A stretch of DNA of 64,000 bases from Verrucomicrobiota bacterium. Its GTDB lineage: Bacteria > Verrucomicrobiota > Verrucomicrobiia > Opitutales > Opitutaceae. Under the pieces are notes generated by a model. It saw only the letters and a program-made list of their open reading frames with translations. It was not told the origin of the DNA and did no database searches. Position numbers and translations under genes: made by a program. The DNA lies in NCBI GenBank assembly GCA_023432225.1, contig JAEYUW010000010.1, positions 57,527 to 121,526 of the forward strand. The letters run 5' to 3'. Positions 17,765 through 28,384 of this stretch are shown piece after piece; the first letter of the stretch is position 1; each line of letters opens with the position of its first letter.

Positions 17765-18829
17765 TTACGCGTGCGGTTTCGGCGTGTTGTTCGTCCCGAG
17801 AGAGTGGGCGACGGCGGGCCAGAGTTGCGCGGTGCGCTCGGCGAGGATGGCGCGGCATTTCGCGACTTCGGCCTGGCGCTGCGCGAGGTTCGACTCGGCG
17901 ATCTGGGCGAGGTCGTCGAGATTGTAGACGTAGACGTTGCCGAGCTTGGCGCACTCGGGCTCGATGTCGCGCGGCAGGGCGAGGTCGATGAGGAAGATCG
18001 GCCGGCCGGCGCGCTTCTTCATCGCGGCAGCGATCAGGTCGCGCGTGATGACGGCGTTCGGCGAACTGGTGGAACTGGCGACGACGTCGGACGCGGCGAG
18101 CAATTCGGGCAACTCTGCCATCGTGGCGGCCCAGCCGCCGGCGGCGGCGGCGGTTTCCTCGGCGCGGGAGAGAGTGCGGCTGGCGACCGTGATCGATTTC
18201 GTGCCGCGGCTCTGGAAGGCTTGCGCGGTTTTCAGACCGATTTCGCCGGCGCCGACGACGAGCACCTTGGTGGAGGCGAGTTCGCCGAAGATTTTGCCCG
18301 CGAGGTCGACCGCGACGGTGGCGATGCTGACCTGGCCGGCGCCGATCGCGGTGTTGGTGCGGATGTGCTTCGCGGCCTGGAAGGTTTTTTGGAAAACGCG
18401 ATTGAGGACGGGGCCGGTCCACTTGCGCTCGAGCGCCTTGTCGTAGGCGCTCTTCACCTGGCCGAGGATCTCGACCTCGCCGACGATCTGCGAGTCGAGG
18501 CCTGAGGCGACTTCGAAGAGGTGCGCGATGGCGTCGTGGTTGTCGCGGCGGATGACGACGCCGTCGAGTTCGGCGGGCGCGCAACCGGTGACGTCGCTGA
18601 TGGTGCGGCGAACGGCATCGGCGGAGTCCGAGTTCTCGGCGACACCGTAGAGCTCGACGCGGTTGCAGGTGTTGAGCAGGGCGAACTCGCGGACGCCGGG
18701 TGTGGTGCGCAGGCGCTCGGCCAGCTGGTTGGCGCGGGCTTCGTCGATCGCGAGCCGTTCGCGCACCGCCATGGGCGCGGTGTGGTGGCTGGCGCCGAAG
18801 AGAACGAGGACGGGTGACTGGCTCTCCAT
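17765..18829 (-). CDS. hemA: Glutamyl-tRNA reductase, short form
   Basis: HemA reduces glutamyl-tRNA to glutamate-1-semialdehyde with NADPH, the first committed step of C5-pathway tetrapyrrole synthesis. The N-terminal catalytic domain has ASHHTAPMAVRE and NTCNRVELY with the nucleophile C55; VGEVEILGQVK and the NADPH-binding VLVVGAGEIGLKTA follow. At 354 residues it is well short of the ~420 of most bacterial HemA: the long spinal helix begins (NVYVYNLDDLAQIAESN) but the C-terminal helical dimerisation domain is mostly missing. The stop is clean, with no trailing homologous frame noticed. It is four bases downstream of a CcsA/HemX-type gene, the arrangement seen in hemX-hemA pairs. Confidence 0.93.
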   Translation of the reverse strand: MESQSPVLVLFGASHHTAPMAVRERLAIDEARANQLAERLRTTPGVREFALLNTCNRVELYGVAENSDSADAVRRTISDVTGCAPAELDGVVIRRDNHDAIAHLFEVASGLDSQIVGEVEILGQVKSAYDKALERKWTGPVLNRVFQKTFQAAKHIRTNTAIGAGQVSIATVAVDLAGKIFGELASTKVLVVGAGEIGLKTAQAFQSRGTKSITVASRTLSRAEETAAAAGGWAATMAELPELLAASDVVASSTSSPNAVITRDLIAAAMKKRAGRPIFLIDLALPRDIEPECAKLGNVYVYNLDDLAQIAESNLAQRQAEVAKCRAILAERTAQLWPAVAHSLGTNNTPKPHA

Positions 18830-18832
18830 GGC

Positions 18833-19681
18833 TCAGCGCTCCGGCGTCAGCTCCACGTGATGTGGGCGGTGATTGGCGTTGATGGGGCCGAGCGACATCA
18901 TCGCGAGCATGAACAGCACGACGCAGGCCCAGGAAAAGCGAACGGCGTAGAGCACGCCGCGCCAGCGCAGCACGAGCGCAAAGGCGTAGACGAACCAGAC
19001 GGCGAGGGTGACGAGGAGCTTGGGCCAGTGCACCGAAGCGGTGTCGCGCACCCACCAGGAGGCTCCGACGCAGAGCGAGACCGTGAGCAGGCCGACGCCG
19101 GCCATCAGCATGCGCTGGTTGATCTGGTCGAGTTGCACGACGGACGGGAGGAACCAGAAGAGGCCGTCGAGTCGTTTCTGTTTCAGCGCCCAGTTTTGCA
19201 GCAGGTGCATGATGGACGTGAGGGCGAGCAGGCCGAAGACGCCGTAACTGAACACGGCGAGCGCGGCGTGGAACTCGATCCAGGGATTATTGCCGAAAAG
19301 CTTGGTGCCGCGCGTGAGGTCCCATTGCGGGATGGCGAGCGAGATGGTGGCGAGGCAGGCGGCGTAGCCGGAGGTGAACAGGCCGAGCAGCGAGACGCGG
19401 AAGGCCGGGCCGACGATGAAGTAGAGCACCATCGCGGACCAAGCGACGAACTGGACAATCTCGAACTGATTGCCGAGCGGGCAGCCGCCGTGCGCCAAGC
19501 CGCGCACGTAGAGGCCGGCGGTCTGGGTCGCGAGGCCGAAGGCGAGCAGCAGGTTCAACAGCGTCCGCTCGCCGGTGGCGTGCTGCTTGCGGAGCAGCTT
19601 GATGCAGCCCACGACAAACCCGGCCAGGTAAAGCAAGGTGCCGAGCCAGAGGATGCTGCGGTCCGTGAGCATGGAATTCAT
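18833..19681 (-). CDS. CcsA/HemX-like cytochrome c assembly family membrane protein
   Basis: A 282-residue inner-membrane protein with about eight hydrophobic helices. It has the family pattern of a membrane haem-handling protein: GCPLGNQFEIVQFVAWS, NNPWIEFHAALAVFSYGVFG (conserved histidine in a helix start) and the late WWVRDTASVHWPK, though the tryptophan-rich WGxxWxWD signature of CcmC/CcsA is only partly kept. Being immediately upstream of hemA (three bases between them) favours a HemX role, in which such proteins modulate HemA level or haem delivery; a cytochrome c assembly role cannot be excluded. The start ATG at 19681 has another in-frame ATG three codons later. Confidence 0.85.
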   Translation of the reverse strand: MNSMLTDRSILWLGTLLYLAGFVVGCIKLLRKQHATGERTLLNLLLAFGLATQTAGLYVRGLAHGGCPLGNQFEIVQFVAWSAMVLYFIVGPAFRVSLLGLFTSGYAACLATISLAIPQWDLTRGTKLFGNNPWIEFHAALAVFSYGVFGLLALTSIMHLLQNWALKQKRLDGLFWFLPSVVQLDQINQRMLMAGVGLLTVSLCVGASWWVRDTASVHWPKLLVTLAVWFVYAFALVLRWRGVLYAVRFSWACVVLFMLAMMSLGPINANHRPHHVELTPER

Positions 19682-19798
19682 CGGTCGCCCACTGTGGGGG
19701 GGCGCGGCGGGTCCCGCAAGTGCCGGCGCACTGTATCATTTGACGGATTTGTCTCAGAATTTGCGCTTCAAAAGAGGGCTACGGCCGCCAGCGACGTT

Positions 19799-19875
19799 GT
19801 AGGGCGGGGTCTCCTGACCCCGCCGAGCGAATGGCGACGCGCGCGGGACGGCGGGGTCGGGAGACCCCGCCCTAC
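19799..19875. repeat. REPIN-like palindrome pair, family B (77 bp)
   Basis: Both arms have the form GTAG-GGCGGGGTC-loop-GACCCCGCC, one on each strand, with about 25 bases between them. It lies in the 271-bp divergent region between the CcsA/HemX-like gene and the VanZ-like gene, so it sits close to both promoters. Copies are at 52452 and 57700. Confidence 0.85.
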
Positions 19876-19952
19876 ATGTGTCTGCGCGCGCCTAGACGCG
19901 ACGGCGCAATTTACCTTGAGCCGTCGGGCGGGTCGCGCGCTAGGCTGGCGCG

Positions 19953-20345
19953 ATGCAGTTCTCATCGCCTCACGGCTGGCGCGGGTGGCTGTGGCCGATG
20001 GTGCTGGCCGCGGTGATCGTGTGCGCGTCCGGTCGCGGGCAGGTGGCGGCGCCGAACATCGTGAATTTCGACAAAGCCGCGCATTTTTTCATCTACGGGC
20101 TCCTCGCCACGCTGGTGGCGCGCAATGGCTTCGTGCCGGGAAGCGCTTGGCTGCCGATCGTCGCCGTCTCATTGTTCGGCCTCACGGACGAGTGGCACCA
20201 GAGCTTCACGCCGGGGCGGAGCGTGGAGGTCGTCGACTGGGTGGCGGACACGGTCGGGGCGATCGTGGCCGTGAGCGCCTACGCGCTCTGGCCCGCTTAT
20301 CGATTCACGCTCGAGCGAACGCTATCGCGGCGCGGCCGGAGTTGA
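19953..20345 (+). CDS. VanZ family membrane protein
   Basis: A 130-residue protein with three to four hydrophobic helices. The VanZ-type pattern is visible: FDKAAHFFIYGLLATLVARNG, then LTDEWHQSFTPGR and DWVADTVGAIVAV. VanZ proteins are small membrane proteins first linked to teicoplanin tolerance; their biochemical role is unclear and no resistance function is implied here. It is 35 bases upstream of ligA on the same strand and probably shares its transcript. The ATG at 19953 gives a short N-terminus before the first helix. Confidence 0.85.
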   Translation: MQFSSPHGWRGWLWPMVLAAVIVCASGRGQVAAPNIVNFDKAAHFFIYGLLATLVARNGFVPGSAWLPIVAVSLFGLTDEWHQSFTPGRSVEVVDWVADTVGAIVAVSAYALWPAYRFTLERTLSRRGRS

Positions 20346-20380
20346 AAACTGGCCGCGGATGCGTCCAACTTGCCCGCCGC

Positions 20381-22597
20381 ATGAATCCCGCTGACGCCCA
20401 GAAGGAAATCGCGCTGCTGCGCGCACAGGTCGCCCATCACGACGAGCGGTATTATCGCCAGGCGCAGCCCGAGATCAGCGATTTCGAATACGACCAGCTG
20501 AAGCGTCGGCTGGCTGACCTGGAGGACCAGTTTCCGGAGTTTGCCGTCAAGGATTCGCCGACTCAGCGCGTCGGCGACGATCGCGTGCAGGGTTTTCGCG
20601 AGGTGGCGCATTTGCAGCGGATGCTCAGTCTCGACAACACCTACAGCGAAGAGGAGGTGCGGGCTTTTCACGCGCGGTTGGCGCGGTTGTTGGGAACCGA
20701 GGATCTACATTACACGGTCGAGCCGAAGGTCGATGGCGTCGCGATCAGCCTGACCTACGAACGCGGCGAGTTCGTTCGTGCGGTCACACGCGGGCGGGGC
20801 GACGTGGGCGACGACGTCACGGCGAACGTGCGCACCATCGCGACGCTGCCGTCCAAACTGGCCGCGCTTCCGGACACGCCGGTGCCGGAACTGGTCGAAA
20901 TTCGCGGCGAGATTTACCTCACGGCCGCCGAGTTCGAACGTCTCAACGCCGAGCGTGCCGCCGCGGGCGAAGAGCTTTACGCCAATCCCCGCAACACGGC
21001 GGCCGGTTCGCTCAAGCAACTCGATCCCGCCGAAGTCGCGCGGCGCAAGCTCTCGCTCGTGTGCTACAGCCTCGGTCACTGCCAACCGCCGATCATCGAG
21101 ACCCAGGCGGGCTTGCACGCCAGCCTGAAGGCGTGGGGGCTGCCCGGCGTCGAGCGCATCTGGCACGCGCGGGGCATCGACACCGTCTGGGCCGCGATCG
21201 GTGAACTCGATCGCCTTCGCCGCACCTTCGCTTACGGCACCGACGGCGCGGTGGTGAAACTCGACGATGTCGCGCTCCAGCGCGAGGCCGGCTCCACCGA
21301 CAAGGCGCCGCGTTGGGCCATCGCCTACAAATACAAGCCCGACACCGCGCGCACGCGTCTCAAAGCGATCACGATTCAGGTGGGCAAGACCGGCATCCTG
21401 AGTCCGGTGGCCGAACTCGAACCGGTTTTTCTCGCCGGCAGCACGATCAGCCGCGCGACCTTGCACAACGACGACGAGATTCGCCGTAAGGATATCCGCA
21501 TCGGCGACCTGGTCGAAATCGAGAAGGCCGGCGAAGTCATCCCGGCCGTGCTGCGCTCGTTTCCGGAGGAGCGTCCGGCGGGCGCGCCCGAGTTCGACCT
21601 GCCTGCCGCGGTGGGACACCGCTGTCCGGTCTGTGGCGGTCGGATCGCCAAACTGGAGGTGGCGGACGCGGAGGCGCAGGGCGTGGCGTGGAAGTGCCAG
21701 AACTACGATTGCGCGGCGCAACGCACCGGACGGCTCGGTTTCTTTTGCAGCCGTCGTGCGCTGGCGATCGATGGCGTGGGCGGTGTGGTGGCGGCGAAGC
21801 TGGTTGAACTCGGCCACGTGCAGGATCCGCCGGATCTCTACGACGTGCCGCTCGAAACCCTGGCCACGCTCAATCTGGGCACCGCGGAGGAACCGCGGGT
21901 GTTCGGCGAAAAGAACGCCACCAAGGTCGTCGCGGCGCGCGAGGCGGCGCGCGGGTTGCCGCTCGAAAAATGGCTTTACGCGCTCAGCGTGCCCGACGTC
22001 GGCGAATCCACCGCGCGGGAGCTGGCGCGTCGCCATCGCAACTTCGCCGAGCTGACGGATTCGGCGGTCCTGCGCGCCGTGCTGCAACGGGCGGAGCTCG
22101 AGGCGGAGAAGGACCGCGAAAGTCCGAACTCGAAGAAAAATCCGCCGAAGGATGAAGCGGATCGCGAACGCCGGAAGGCCCGGCGCGTGGAGATCGAGGC
22201 CGAGATCAAGGCGCTCGATGGCGGCGTGCTCGCGGGAGTGCCGTCGGACATCGGCCCGGCCGTGGCGGCGAGCACACTGGACTTTTTTGCCAGCGAGCCC
22301 GGGCAGCGATTGTTGGCCAAGCTGGCGAAGCTCGGCATCGACCCGCAGGGCACCGTTGTCGCCGCCGGTGTGTTCACGGGGAAAACTTTCGTGCTCACCG
22401 GCACGCTTCCTACGCTCTCACGCGACGAGGCCGGCGCGAAGATTCTCGCGGCCGGCGGCAAGGTGTCGGGCAGCGTCAGCAAGAAAACGAGCTACGTGCT
22501 CGCGGGTGAAGAGGCCGGCTCGAAGCTCGAAAAGGCGCAACAGCTCGGAGTGCTCATCATCGACGAGGCGGAGTTTCGGCGGATGTTGGAGGCGTGA
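20381..22597 (+). CDS. ligA: NAD-dependent DNA ligase
   Basis: LigA, 738 residues, seals nicks using NAD+ in replication and repair. Domain Ia (YYRQAQPEISDFEYDQL) is followed by the adenylation domain with the catalytic lysine K116 in VEPKVDGVAIS and the EIRGEIYL and NPRNTAAGSLKQLDP motifs. Next come the OB fold, a four-cysteine zinc finger (CPVCGG...CQNYDC), helix-hairpin-helix repeats and a C-terminal BRCT domain from about residue 660. Compared with typical LigA there is an extra, highly charged segment of about 35 residues (around 565-600) inside the HhH region, rich in Lys/Arg/Glu, which is probably a surface loop. ATG 20381 was chosen because it immediately precedes domain Ia. Confidence 0.96.
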   Translation: MNPADAQKEIALLRAQVAHHDERYYRQAQPEISDFEYDQLKRRLADLEDQFPEFAVKDSPTQRVGDDRVQGFREVAHLQRMLSLDNTYSEEEVRAFHARLARLLGTEDLHYTVEPKVDGVAISLTYERGEFVRAVTRGRGDVGDDVTANVRTIATLPSKLAALPDTPVPELVEIRGEIYLTAAEFERLNAERAAAGEELYANPRNTAAGSLKQLDPAEVARRKLSLVCYSLGHCQPPIIETQAGLHASLKAWGLPGVERIWHARGIDTVWAAIGELDRLRRTFAYGTDGAVVKLDDVALQREAGSTDKAPRWAIAYKYKPDTARTRLKAITIQVGKTGILSPVAELEPVFLAGSTISRATLHNDDEIRRKDIRIGDLVEIEKAGEVIPAVLRSFPEERPAGAPEFDLPAAVGHRCPVCGGRIAKLEVADAEAQGVAWKCQNYDCAAQRTGRLGFFCSRRALAIDGVGGVVAAKLVELGHVQDPPDLYDVPLETLATLNLGTAEEPRVFGEKNATKVVAAREAARGLPLEKWLYALSVPDVGESTARELARRHRNFAELTDSAVLRAVLQRAELEAEKDRESPNSKKNPPKDEADRERRKARRVEIEAEIKALDGGVLAGVPSDIGPAVAASTLDFFASEPGQRLLAKLAKLGIDPQGTVVAAGVFTGKTFVLTGTLPTLSRDEAGAKILAAGGKVSGSVSKKTSYVLAGEEAGSKLEKAQQLGVLIIDEAEFRRMLEA

Positions 22598-22640
22598 GAT
22601 AGAACGCGCCGATCCGACGCGTTCAGGTCAGCGATAGAGC

Positions 22641-22704
22641 GTGGCGAAATTCGTCAGAATTTCGCCGCGCTCGCAGACGGCGAAAGCCTCACGGCTTCCG
22701 CTAC
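22641..22704. repeat. REPIN-like palindrome pair, family D (64 bp)
   Basis: The left arm is GTGG-CGAAATTC-GTCA-GAATTTCG, with the tetranucleotide altered from GTAG. The right arm on the minus strand is GTAG-CGGAAGCC-GTGA-GGCTTTCG. It sits between the convergent ligA and doxX genes, where a bidirectional transcription stop would also be expected, but no T-tract is present. Confidence 0.75.
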
Positions 22705-22717
22705 GTCACGCCGATCG

Positions 22718-23191
22718 TCAGTGCAGCTCGGTTGGCAGGCCGGGCGGCAGCTCGGCGCGGGCGCGCGCTTCGCCGTCGACGGAGATCGGGCCGGCGCCGG
22801 CGATCGTCACGACGCTGAGCAGCACCAGCACGAGCGCGGAGAGCTCGAGGGATTGGCTGGCCGCCAAGAGCCCTTCGCCGCGGTGGATGAGAAAAGCCGC
22901 TCCCGCGAGCACGGGCAGCTGCACGGCGGCGGCGACGCGTGTGAGGATGCCGAAGGCGAGCATGATGCCGCCGATGAAGTGGGCGAGCGTGACGTAATGC
23001 AGCATCGCCGCCGACAGCAGCCAGGATTGGCTGGCGCGCGCGACGAGTTCGCTGACGAATTCCGTGCGCGTATTGGTGATGAGGAGCAGGCCGCGAACGA
23101 AGAGGGCGAGGCCGAGGAAGATTCGGATCAGATCGAGCCACACCTTCGGATGGGCTTCCGCCCAATCGAACCATTGACGCAGTTTGTGCAT
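22718..23191 (-). CDS. DoxX family membrane protein
   Basis: A 157-residue protein with four membrane helices after a short amphipathic N-terminus. It resembles DoxX/DUF417-type proteins: DLIRIFLGLALFVRGL in helix 1, HFIGGIMLAFGILTRVAA in helix 2-3 and a final hydrophobic segment before a charged tail. The function of such single proteins is generally unknown; some are subunits of quinone-linked oxidoreductases. The ATG at 23191-23189 is preceded on the minus strand by GGAGG at the right distance, which fixes the start. Confidence 0.85.
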   Translation of the reverse strand: MHKLRQWFDWAEAHPKVWLDLIRIFLGLALFVRGLLLITNTRTEFVSELVARASQSWLLSAAMLHYVTLAHFIGGIMLAFGILTRVAAAVQLPVLAGAAFLIHRGEGLLAASQSLELSALVLVLLSVVTIAGAGPISVDGEARARAELPPGLPTELH

Positions 23192-23304
23192 GGAGCCTCC
23201 TGACGTGGTTGGGAGAGCCGGCGGGCGTCGTGTCCGCCGAATGCGCGGGAACGTAGCAGCGCGAGCGACCGCGTCAAAGGGGTCGTTTGTAGCGCAGCGC
23301 AGGA

Positions 23305-23397
23305 GTGGGGCCGGTTTCCAACCGGCCCAATTGAACGTGGTTCGCGGGAGCTGGCGGCGAATGTCGCTGCCATTGGGCCGGTCGGAGACCGGCCTAC
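23305..23397. repeat. REPIN-like palindrome pair, family C (93 bp)
   Basis: The left arm is GTGG-GGCCGGTT-TCC-AACCGGCC. The right arm on the minus strand is GTAG-GCCGGTC-TCC-GACCGGCC. The final CTAC (23394-23397) directly abuts the TGA stop of the minus-strand gene at 23398. A sister copy is at 55058. Confidence 0.82.
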
Positions 23398-23997
23398 TCA
23401 GAAGCCGTGGCGCTGGAGCTGCATCTGCAGCTCGCGCTGGAAGGACTGCACGTCGGGCGCGCTCGGCTTGTAGCCAGGTTGGCCGGTGTCGAGCATCAGG
23501 CGGCCGTATTGGTCGAGCGCCCATTTGCCGCTGACGCCATCACTGAAAGTAACGCTGCCGCTCATCGCGAAGCCGGGACGCACGACGCGATCGAGCTCGA
23601 CGGTGACGCCGCCGGCGCCGGCGGGGGCATCGGGCATGGGCTCTTCTTCGGGAAATTCGTCGGCGTGAAGCTCATCTTCGTCGTCGGCGTGAGCGTCGCT
23701 CGCGCTCGAACCGAGGCCGACTTTTTCCTTCAGCTTGTCGAGCATGCCCTTCTTTTCCGGGGCGGCGGGCGCAGCGGCGCGCGGTGCGACGGCAGCGGCC
23801 TTGGTCACGTCGGTCGTGTCGACCTTCGGCGCCGGGTCCTTCAGCTCGAGTTCGAGGTCGTCGACGAGGAAGCGAACGTCGCGATACGTCAGCGAAATCT
23901 TGAACTGCTCGCCGAGCTTCTTCTGCACGGCGGAGAGATTGTCTCCGGCGGCGATCCAGGAGGCGACGGCGGCTTTTTGTTCGGGCGTGAGAGTCAT
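23398..23997 (-). CDS. Conserved-looking hypothetical protein, helical N-terminus and acidic linker
   Basis: A 199-residue protein not matched to a known family. Residues 1-55 form a predicted helical unit (TPEQKAAVASWIAAGDNLSAVQKKLGEQF) resembling a short DNA- or protein-binding helical fold, ending in a DDLELELKD segment. Residues 56-125 are an Ala/Pro-rich and then strongly acidic linker containing an amphipathic KKGMLDKLKEKVG helix. Residues 126-199 look like a small beta domain (VTVELDRVVRPGFAMSGSVTFSDGVSGKWALDQYGRLML). The start ATG at 23997 was chosen because upstream frame is repeat sequence. It lies downstream of dnaA with a likely terminator between, so it is probably independent. 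Confidence 0.7.
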   Translation of the reverse strand: MTLTPEQKAAVASWIAAGDNLSAVQKKLGEQFKISLTYRDVRFLVDDLELELKDPAPKVDTTDVTKAAAVAPRAAAPAAPEKKGMLDKLKEKVGLGSSASDAHADDEDELHADEFPEEEPMPDAPAGAGGVTVELDRVVRPGFAMSGSVTFSDGVSGKWALDQYGRLMLDTGQPGYKPSAPDVQSFQRELQMQLQRHGF

Positions 23998-24108
23998 TGC
24001 TTGGGCGATTTTCGATTTTGGGTTTTCGATTGCAAGCGCGGTGCCGGGCGGTGGGGCAGAATTGTTAGCCGAAACGGGGCGGGGTGCAAATGGGGGAGAG
24101 TTCGGCGC

Positions 24109-24170
24109 GTAGCGGAAGGCGTGAGCCTTTCGCTGTCCGAGTGCGGCGAAATTCTTACGAATTCCGCTAC
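24109..24170. repeat. REPIN-like palindrome pair, family D (62 bp)
   Basis: The left arm is GTAG-CGGAAGGC-GTGA-GCCTTTCG and the right arm on the minus strand is GTAG-CGGAATTC-GTAA-GAATTTCG. It is between the hypothetical gene at 23398 and the dnaA terminator. Relative to the copy at 8767 the two arm types are in the opposite order. Confidence 0.8.
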
Positions 24171-24197
24171 CGATTCCTGCGCTACTCTGAAAACGCA

Positions 24198-24223
24198 ACC
24201 GGCCGGGCTTTCGCCCGGCCGGT
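24198..24223 (-). terminator. Probable dnaA terminator
   Basis: A perfect stem of eleven G/C-rich pairs (ACCGGCCGGGC with a TTTC loop on the plus strand) lies 33 bases past the dnaA stop. On the minus strand it is followed by TTGCGTTTTC, a weak T-rich tract, so termination is plausible but not strongly supported. Confidence 0.6.
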
Positions 24224-24256
24224 CCGTGTTATCAGTGTGTGTGCTAACGAGAGTCG

Positions 24257-25639
24257 TTACTTGGAGAGCTGCGCCTTGAGGAAGTCGACGCTGCCGCGCA
24301 CGGAGTCGTCGGTCTCCATCATGTTTTCCACGGTCTTGATCGCGTGGATGACGGTGCCGTGGTCGCGGCCGCCGAAGGCGTCGCCGACTTCCTGCAGGGA
24401 GTGGCGCGTGAGCTGGCGGCAGAGATACATGGCGATCTGGCGCGGGAACGCGATGGCGTTGGGCCGGCGCTTGCTCGTCATGTCGGAGTGGCGGATCTGG
24501 TAATGATCGGCGACGCGCTTCTGGATGGCTTCGATGCTGAGGCGGTTTTGCGCCTCTTCCATGAGCACGTCCTTGAGCAGGTTTTCCGCAGTGGGAAGAT
24601 CGAGCGGCTTGCCGGTGAGCGCGGAGTAACTCGAAACCTTGATCAGCGCGCCTTCGAGGCGGCGGATGTTCTTCGAGATGTGCTGCGCCATGAACTCGAG
24701 GACGGGCATCGGGATGTCCATCTTGAGCGAGGCGGCTTTGGTGCGGAGGATGGCGACGCGGGTCTCGAGGTCGGGCGACTGGATGTCGGCGGCGAGGCCC
24801 CATTGGAAGCGCGAGACGAGGCGCGCCTCGAGCGCGGCGATCTCGGTGACGGGGCGGTCGCTGGAGAGGACGATCTGTTTACCCGATTCGAAGAGGTCGT
24901 TGAAGGTGTGGAAGAATTCTTCCTGGATGCGCTCCTTGCCGGCGAGGAACTGGATGTCGTCGACGAGGAGAACGTCGACGTTGCGGTAGCGCTGGCGGAA
25001 CTTCGTGAGCGAGTTCTCCTGGATGGCGTGGATGAACTCGTTGGTGAACTTCTCCGTGGAGAGGTAGGCGATCTTCGCGTCGGGGTTGCGCTGGAGGATG
25101 CTGTGCCCGATGGCGTGCATCAGGTGCGTCTTGCCGAGACCGGTGCTGCCGTGGATGAAGAGCGGGTTGTAGGCCTGCGCGGGAGCTTGAGCGACGGCGA
25201 GCGAGGCGGCGTGCGCGAGCTGGTTGTTGGCGCCGACAACGAAATTCTCGAACGTGTTGCGCGGATTCAGCGCGCCGGCGGTGGCGAGGCGCTCGTCGTA
25301 GCGGATGGTGCGCGTCTTCGCGGTGGTGCGGTGGCGGGCCGGCTCGACGCGGACCGGGACGGGCGTGCTGACGCCGGTGGCGGGATCGGCCTTGCGCAGC
25401 GAGACGTGGACCAGGCGACCGGCGGTCAGGCGGATGCGTTGCGAAATCAGGTCGAGGTAATTGTCGTGAATCCAGATCGCCGCGAAGTCGTTCGGCACGC
25501 CGAGCACGACGGCATCGTCATTGGCCTCGAGGCAGCTCATCGGCTCAAACCACATCTGGAACACATCCTCGGGAAAGAGACCTTTAAGGTCGCACTTCAC
25601 GGTTTCCCAGAGGGAAGTTTGGGGCGCAGGATGAGGCAT
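24257..25639 (-). CDS. dnaA: Chromosomal replication initiator protein DnaA
   Basis: DnaA, 460 residues from the start chosen here, binds DnaA boxes and opens the origin. Domain I begins with WETVKCDLKGLFPEDVFQMWFEPMS. After a short linker, the AAA+ domain has Walker A GSTGLGKT (residues 164-171), Walker B VLLVDDIQFLAGKERIQEE and the arginine-rich PVTEIAALEARLVSRFQWG. C-terminal domain IV contains MYLCRQLTRHSLQEVGDAFGGRDHGTVIHA in the box-reading helix-turn-helix. ATG 25639 gives a normal length; the frame is open to ATG 25795, but those residues are unlike DnaA and include a DnaA-box sequence, so they are more likely the promoter region. dnaN is not adjacent. Confidence 0.95.
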   Translation of the reverse strand: MPHPAPQTSLWETVKCDLKGLFPEDVFQMWFEPMSCLEANDDAVVLGVPNDFAAIWIHDNYLDLISQRIRLTAGRLVHVSLRKADPATGVSTPVPVRVEPARHRTTAKTRTIRYDERLATAGALNPRNTFENFVVGANNQLAHAASLAVAQAPAQAYNPLFIHGSTGLGKTHLMHAIGHSILQRNPDAKIAYLSTEKFTNEFIHAIQENSLTKFRQRYRNVDVLLVDDIQFLAGKERIQEEFFHTFNDLFESGKQIVLSSDRPVTEIAALEARLVSRFQWGLAADIQSPDLETRVAILRTKAASLKMDIPMPVLEFMAQHISKNIRRLEGALIKVSSYSALTGKPLDLPTAENLLKDVLMEEAQNRLSIEAIQKRVADHYQIRHSDMTSKRRPNAIAFPRQIAMYLCRQLTRHSLQEVGDAFGGRDHGTVIHAIKTVENMMETDDSVRGSVDFLKAQLSK

Positions 25640-25661
25640 GGCTTGGGTGGCGGACGCAGGC

Positions 25662-25670
25662 TTATTCACA
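25662..25670 (+). promoter_or_regulatory. DnaA box upstream of dnaA
   Basis: TTATTCACA matches the consensus TTWTNCACA exactly and lies 23 bases upstream of the chosen dnaA start codon, consistent with autoregulation by DnaA. If translation actually started at 25795 the site would be inside coding sequence. Confidence 0.55.
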
Positions 25671-26224
25671 TCGCCGGTTTCGGAACGTTGCAGCGTCCAC
25701 CGCACAGGGTCAGCAAGTCGAGCCTCGGTAGGGAAAATTGGGTCTCTGGCAAAGGCGTCGCGGCTGTGTGGGGCAGGGCCGCGGAAACGCATCATGGCCA
25801 GCGTCTAGGGGGCATATCCTAGTCGAGGAACGGACTGAGTGTCGCAGGGAAACCGCAAAGAACAAAACGAGCGGGTGTTCGTTAAAGGAGAAGAGGACGA
25901 TAACGTGAATCAAAAAATGCGTTTCAACGCTATGTTTCCGACAACTTGTTCACAACTGCGGGAGCATAACTTTCGGCATTTTTTTGTTGCCGCGAATTTC
26001 CCCTGCGCGGGGAGAAAATCCTCCTCGGAGATCGGTAATTCGGGCGGGGGCGGCGCCGGAAAATCGCGGAGGCGGCGCGCCGGTGCACACGAATTGTTGC
26101 GGTGGCTGGCACGCGAAAATTTTCGCGAAAAGGCGTGGCGCGCTGCGGCGCGGGATGATTCGAAGCCGTGCGGAGAGTGCGCGAAGCGAGAAGTGGCGTG
26201 GTGCGCGCGAGGCCGGCCAGCAAA
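25671..26224. other. Gene-free region upstream of dnaA, possible origin region
   Basis: No convincing gene lies between the dnaA start and the ispG 3' end. The stretch from about 25880 to 26000 is more A/T-rich than its surroundings and holds a one-mismatch DnaA box, TTGTTCACA, at 25946-25954. A perfect 16-bp palindrome, CGCGAAAATTTTCGCG, lies at 26112-26127. It must hold the dnaA promoter. Two DnaA boxes are too few to call this oriC with confidence. Confidence 0.4.
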
Positions 26225-26292
26225 GGAGCGGGAGCTTCCAGCTCCCGTGGTGCGGCGAGTGCGGAGAGGCGGGAGCTGGAAGCTCCCGCTAC
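26225..26292. repeat. REPIN-like palindrome pair, family E (68 bp)
   Basis: Both arms carry the same stem, CGGGAGCT-TCC-AGCTCCCG, preceded by GGAG on the left and by GTAG on the right (minus strand). It lies 47 bases downstream of the ispG stop. Only one copy of this stem was seen in the window. Confidence 0.82.
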
Positions 26293-26338
26293 CTTGGAGG
26301 CGGCCTTGCGCCGCTGGCTTCGGGCGGCGAGTTGCGCG

Positions 26339-28384
<2,046 letters not shown>

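Noticed and set aside
17531..18505. Plus-strand frame opposite hemA
   Set aside because: Gly/Asp/Glu-rich shadow of hemA that begins in a repeat region.
25640..25795. N-terminal extension of DnaA to ATG 25795
   Set aside because: The extra residues do not resemble DnaA, no ribosome site precedes them, and a DnaA box lies within that stretch.
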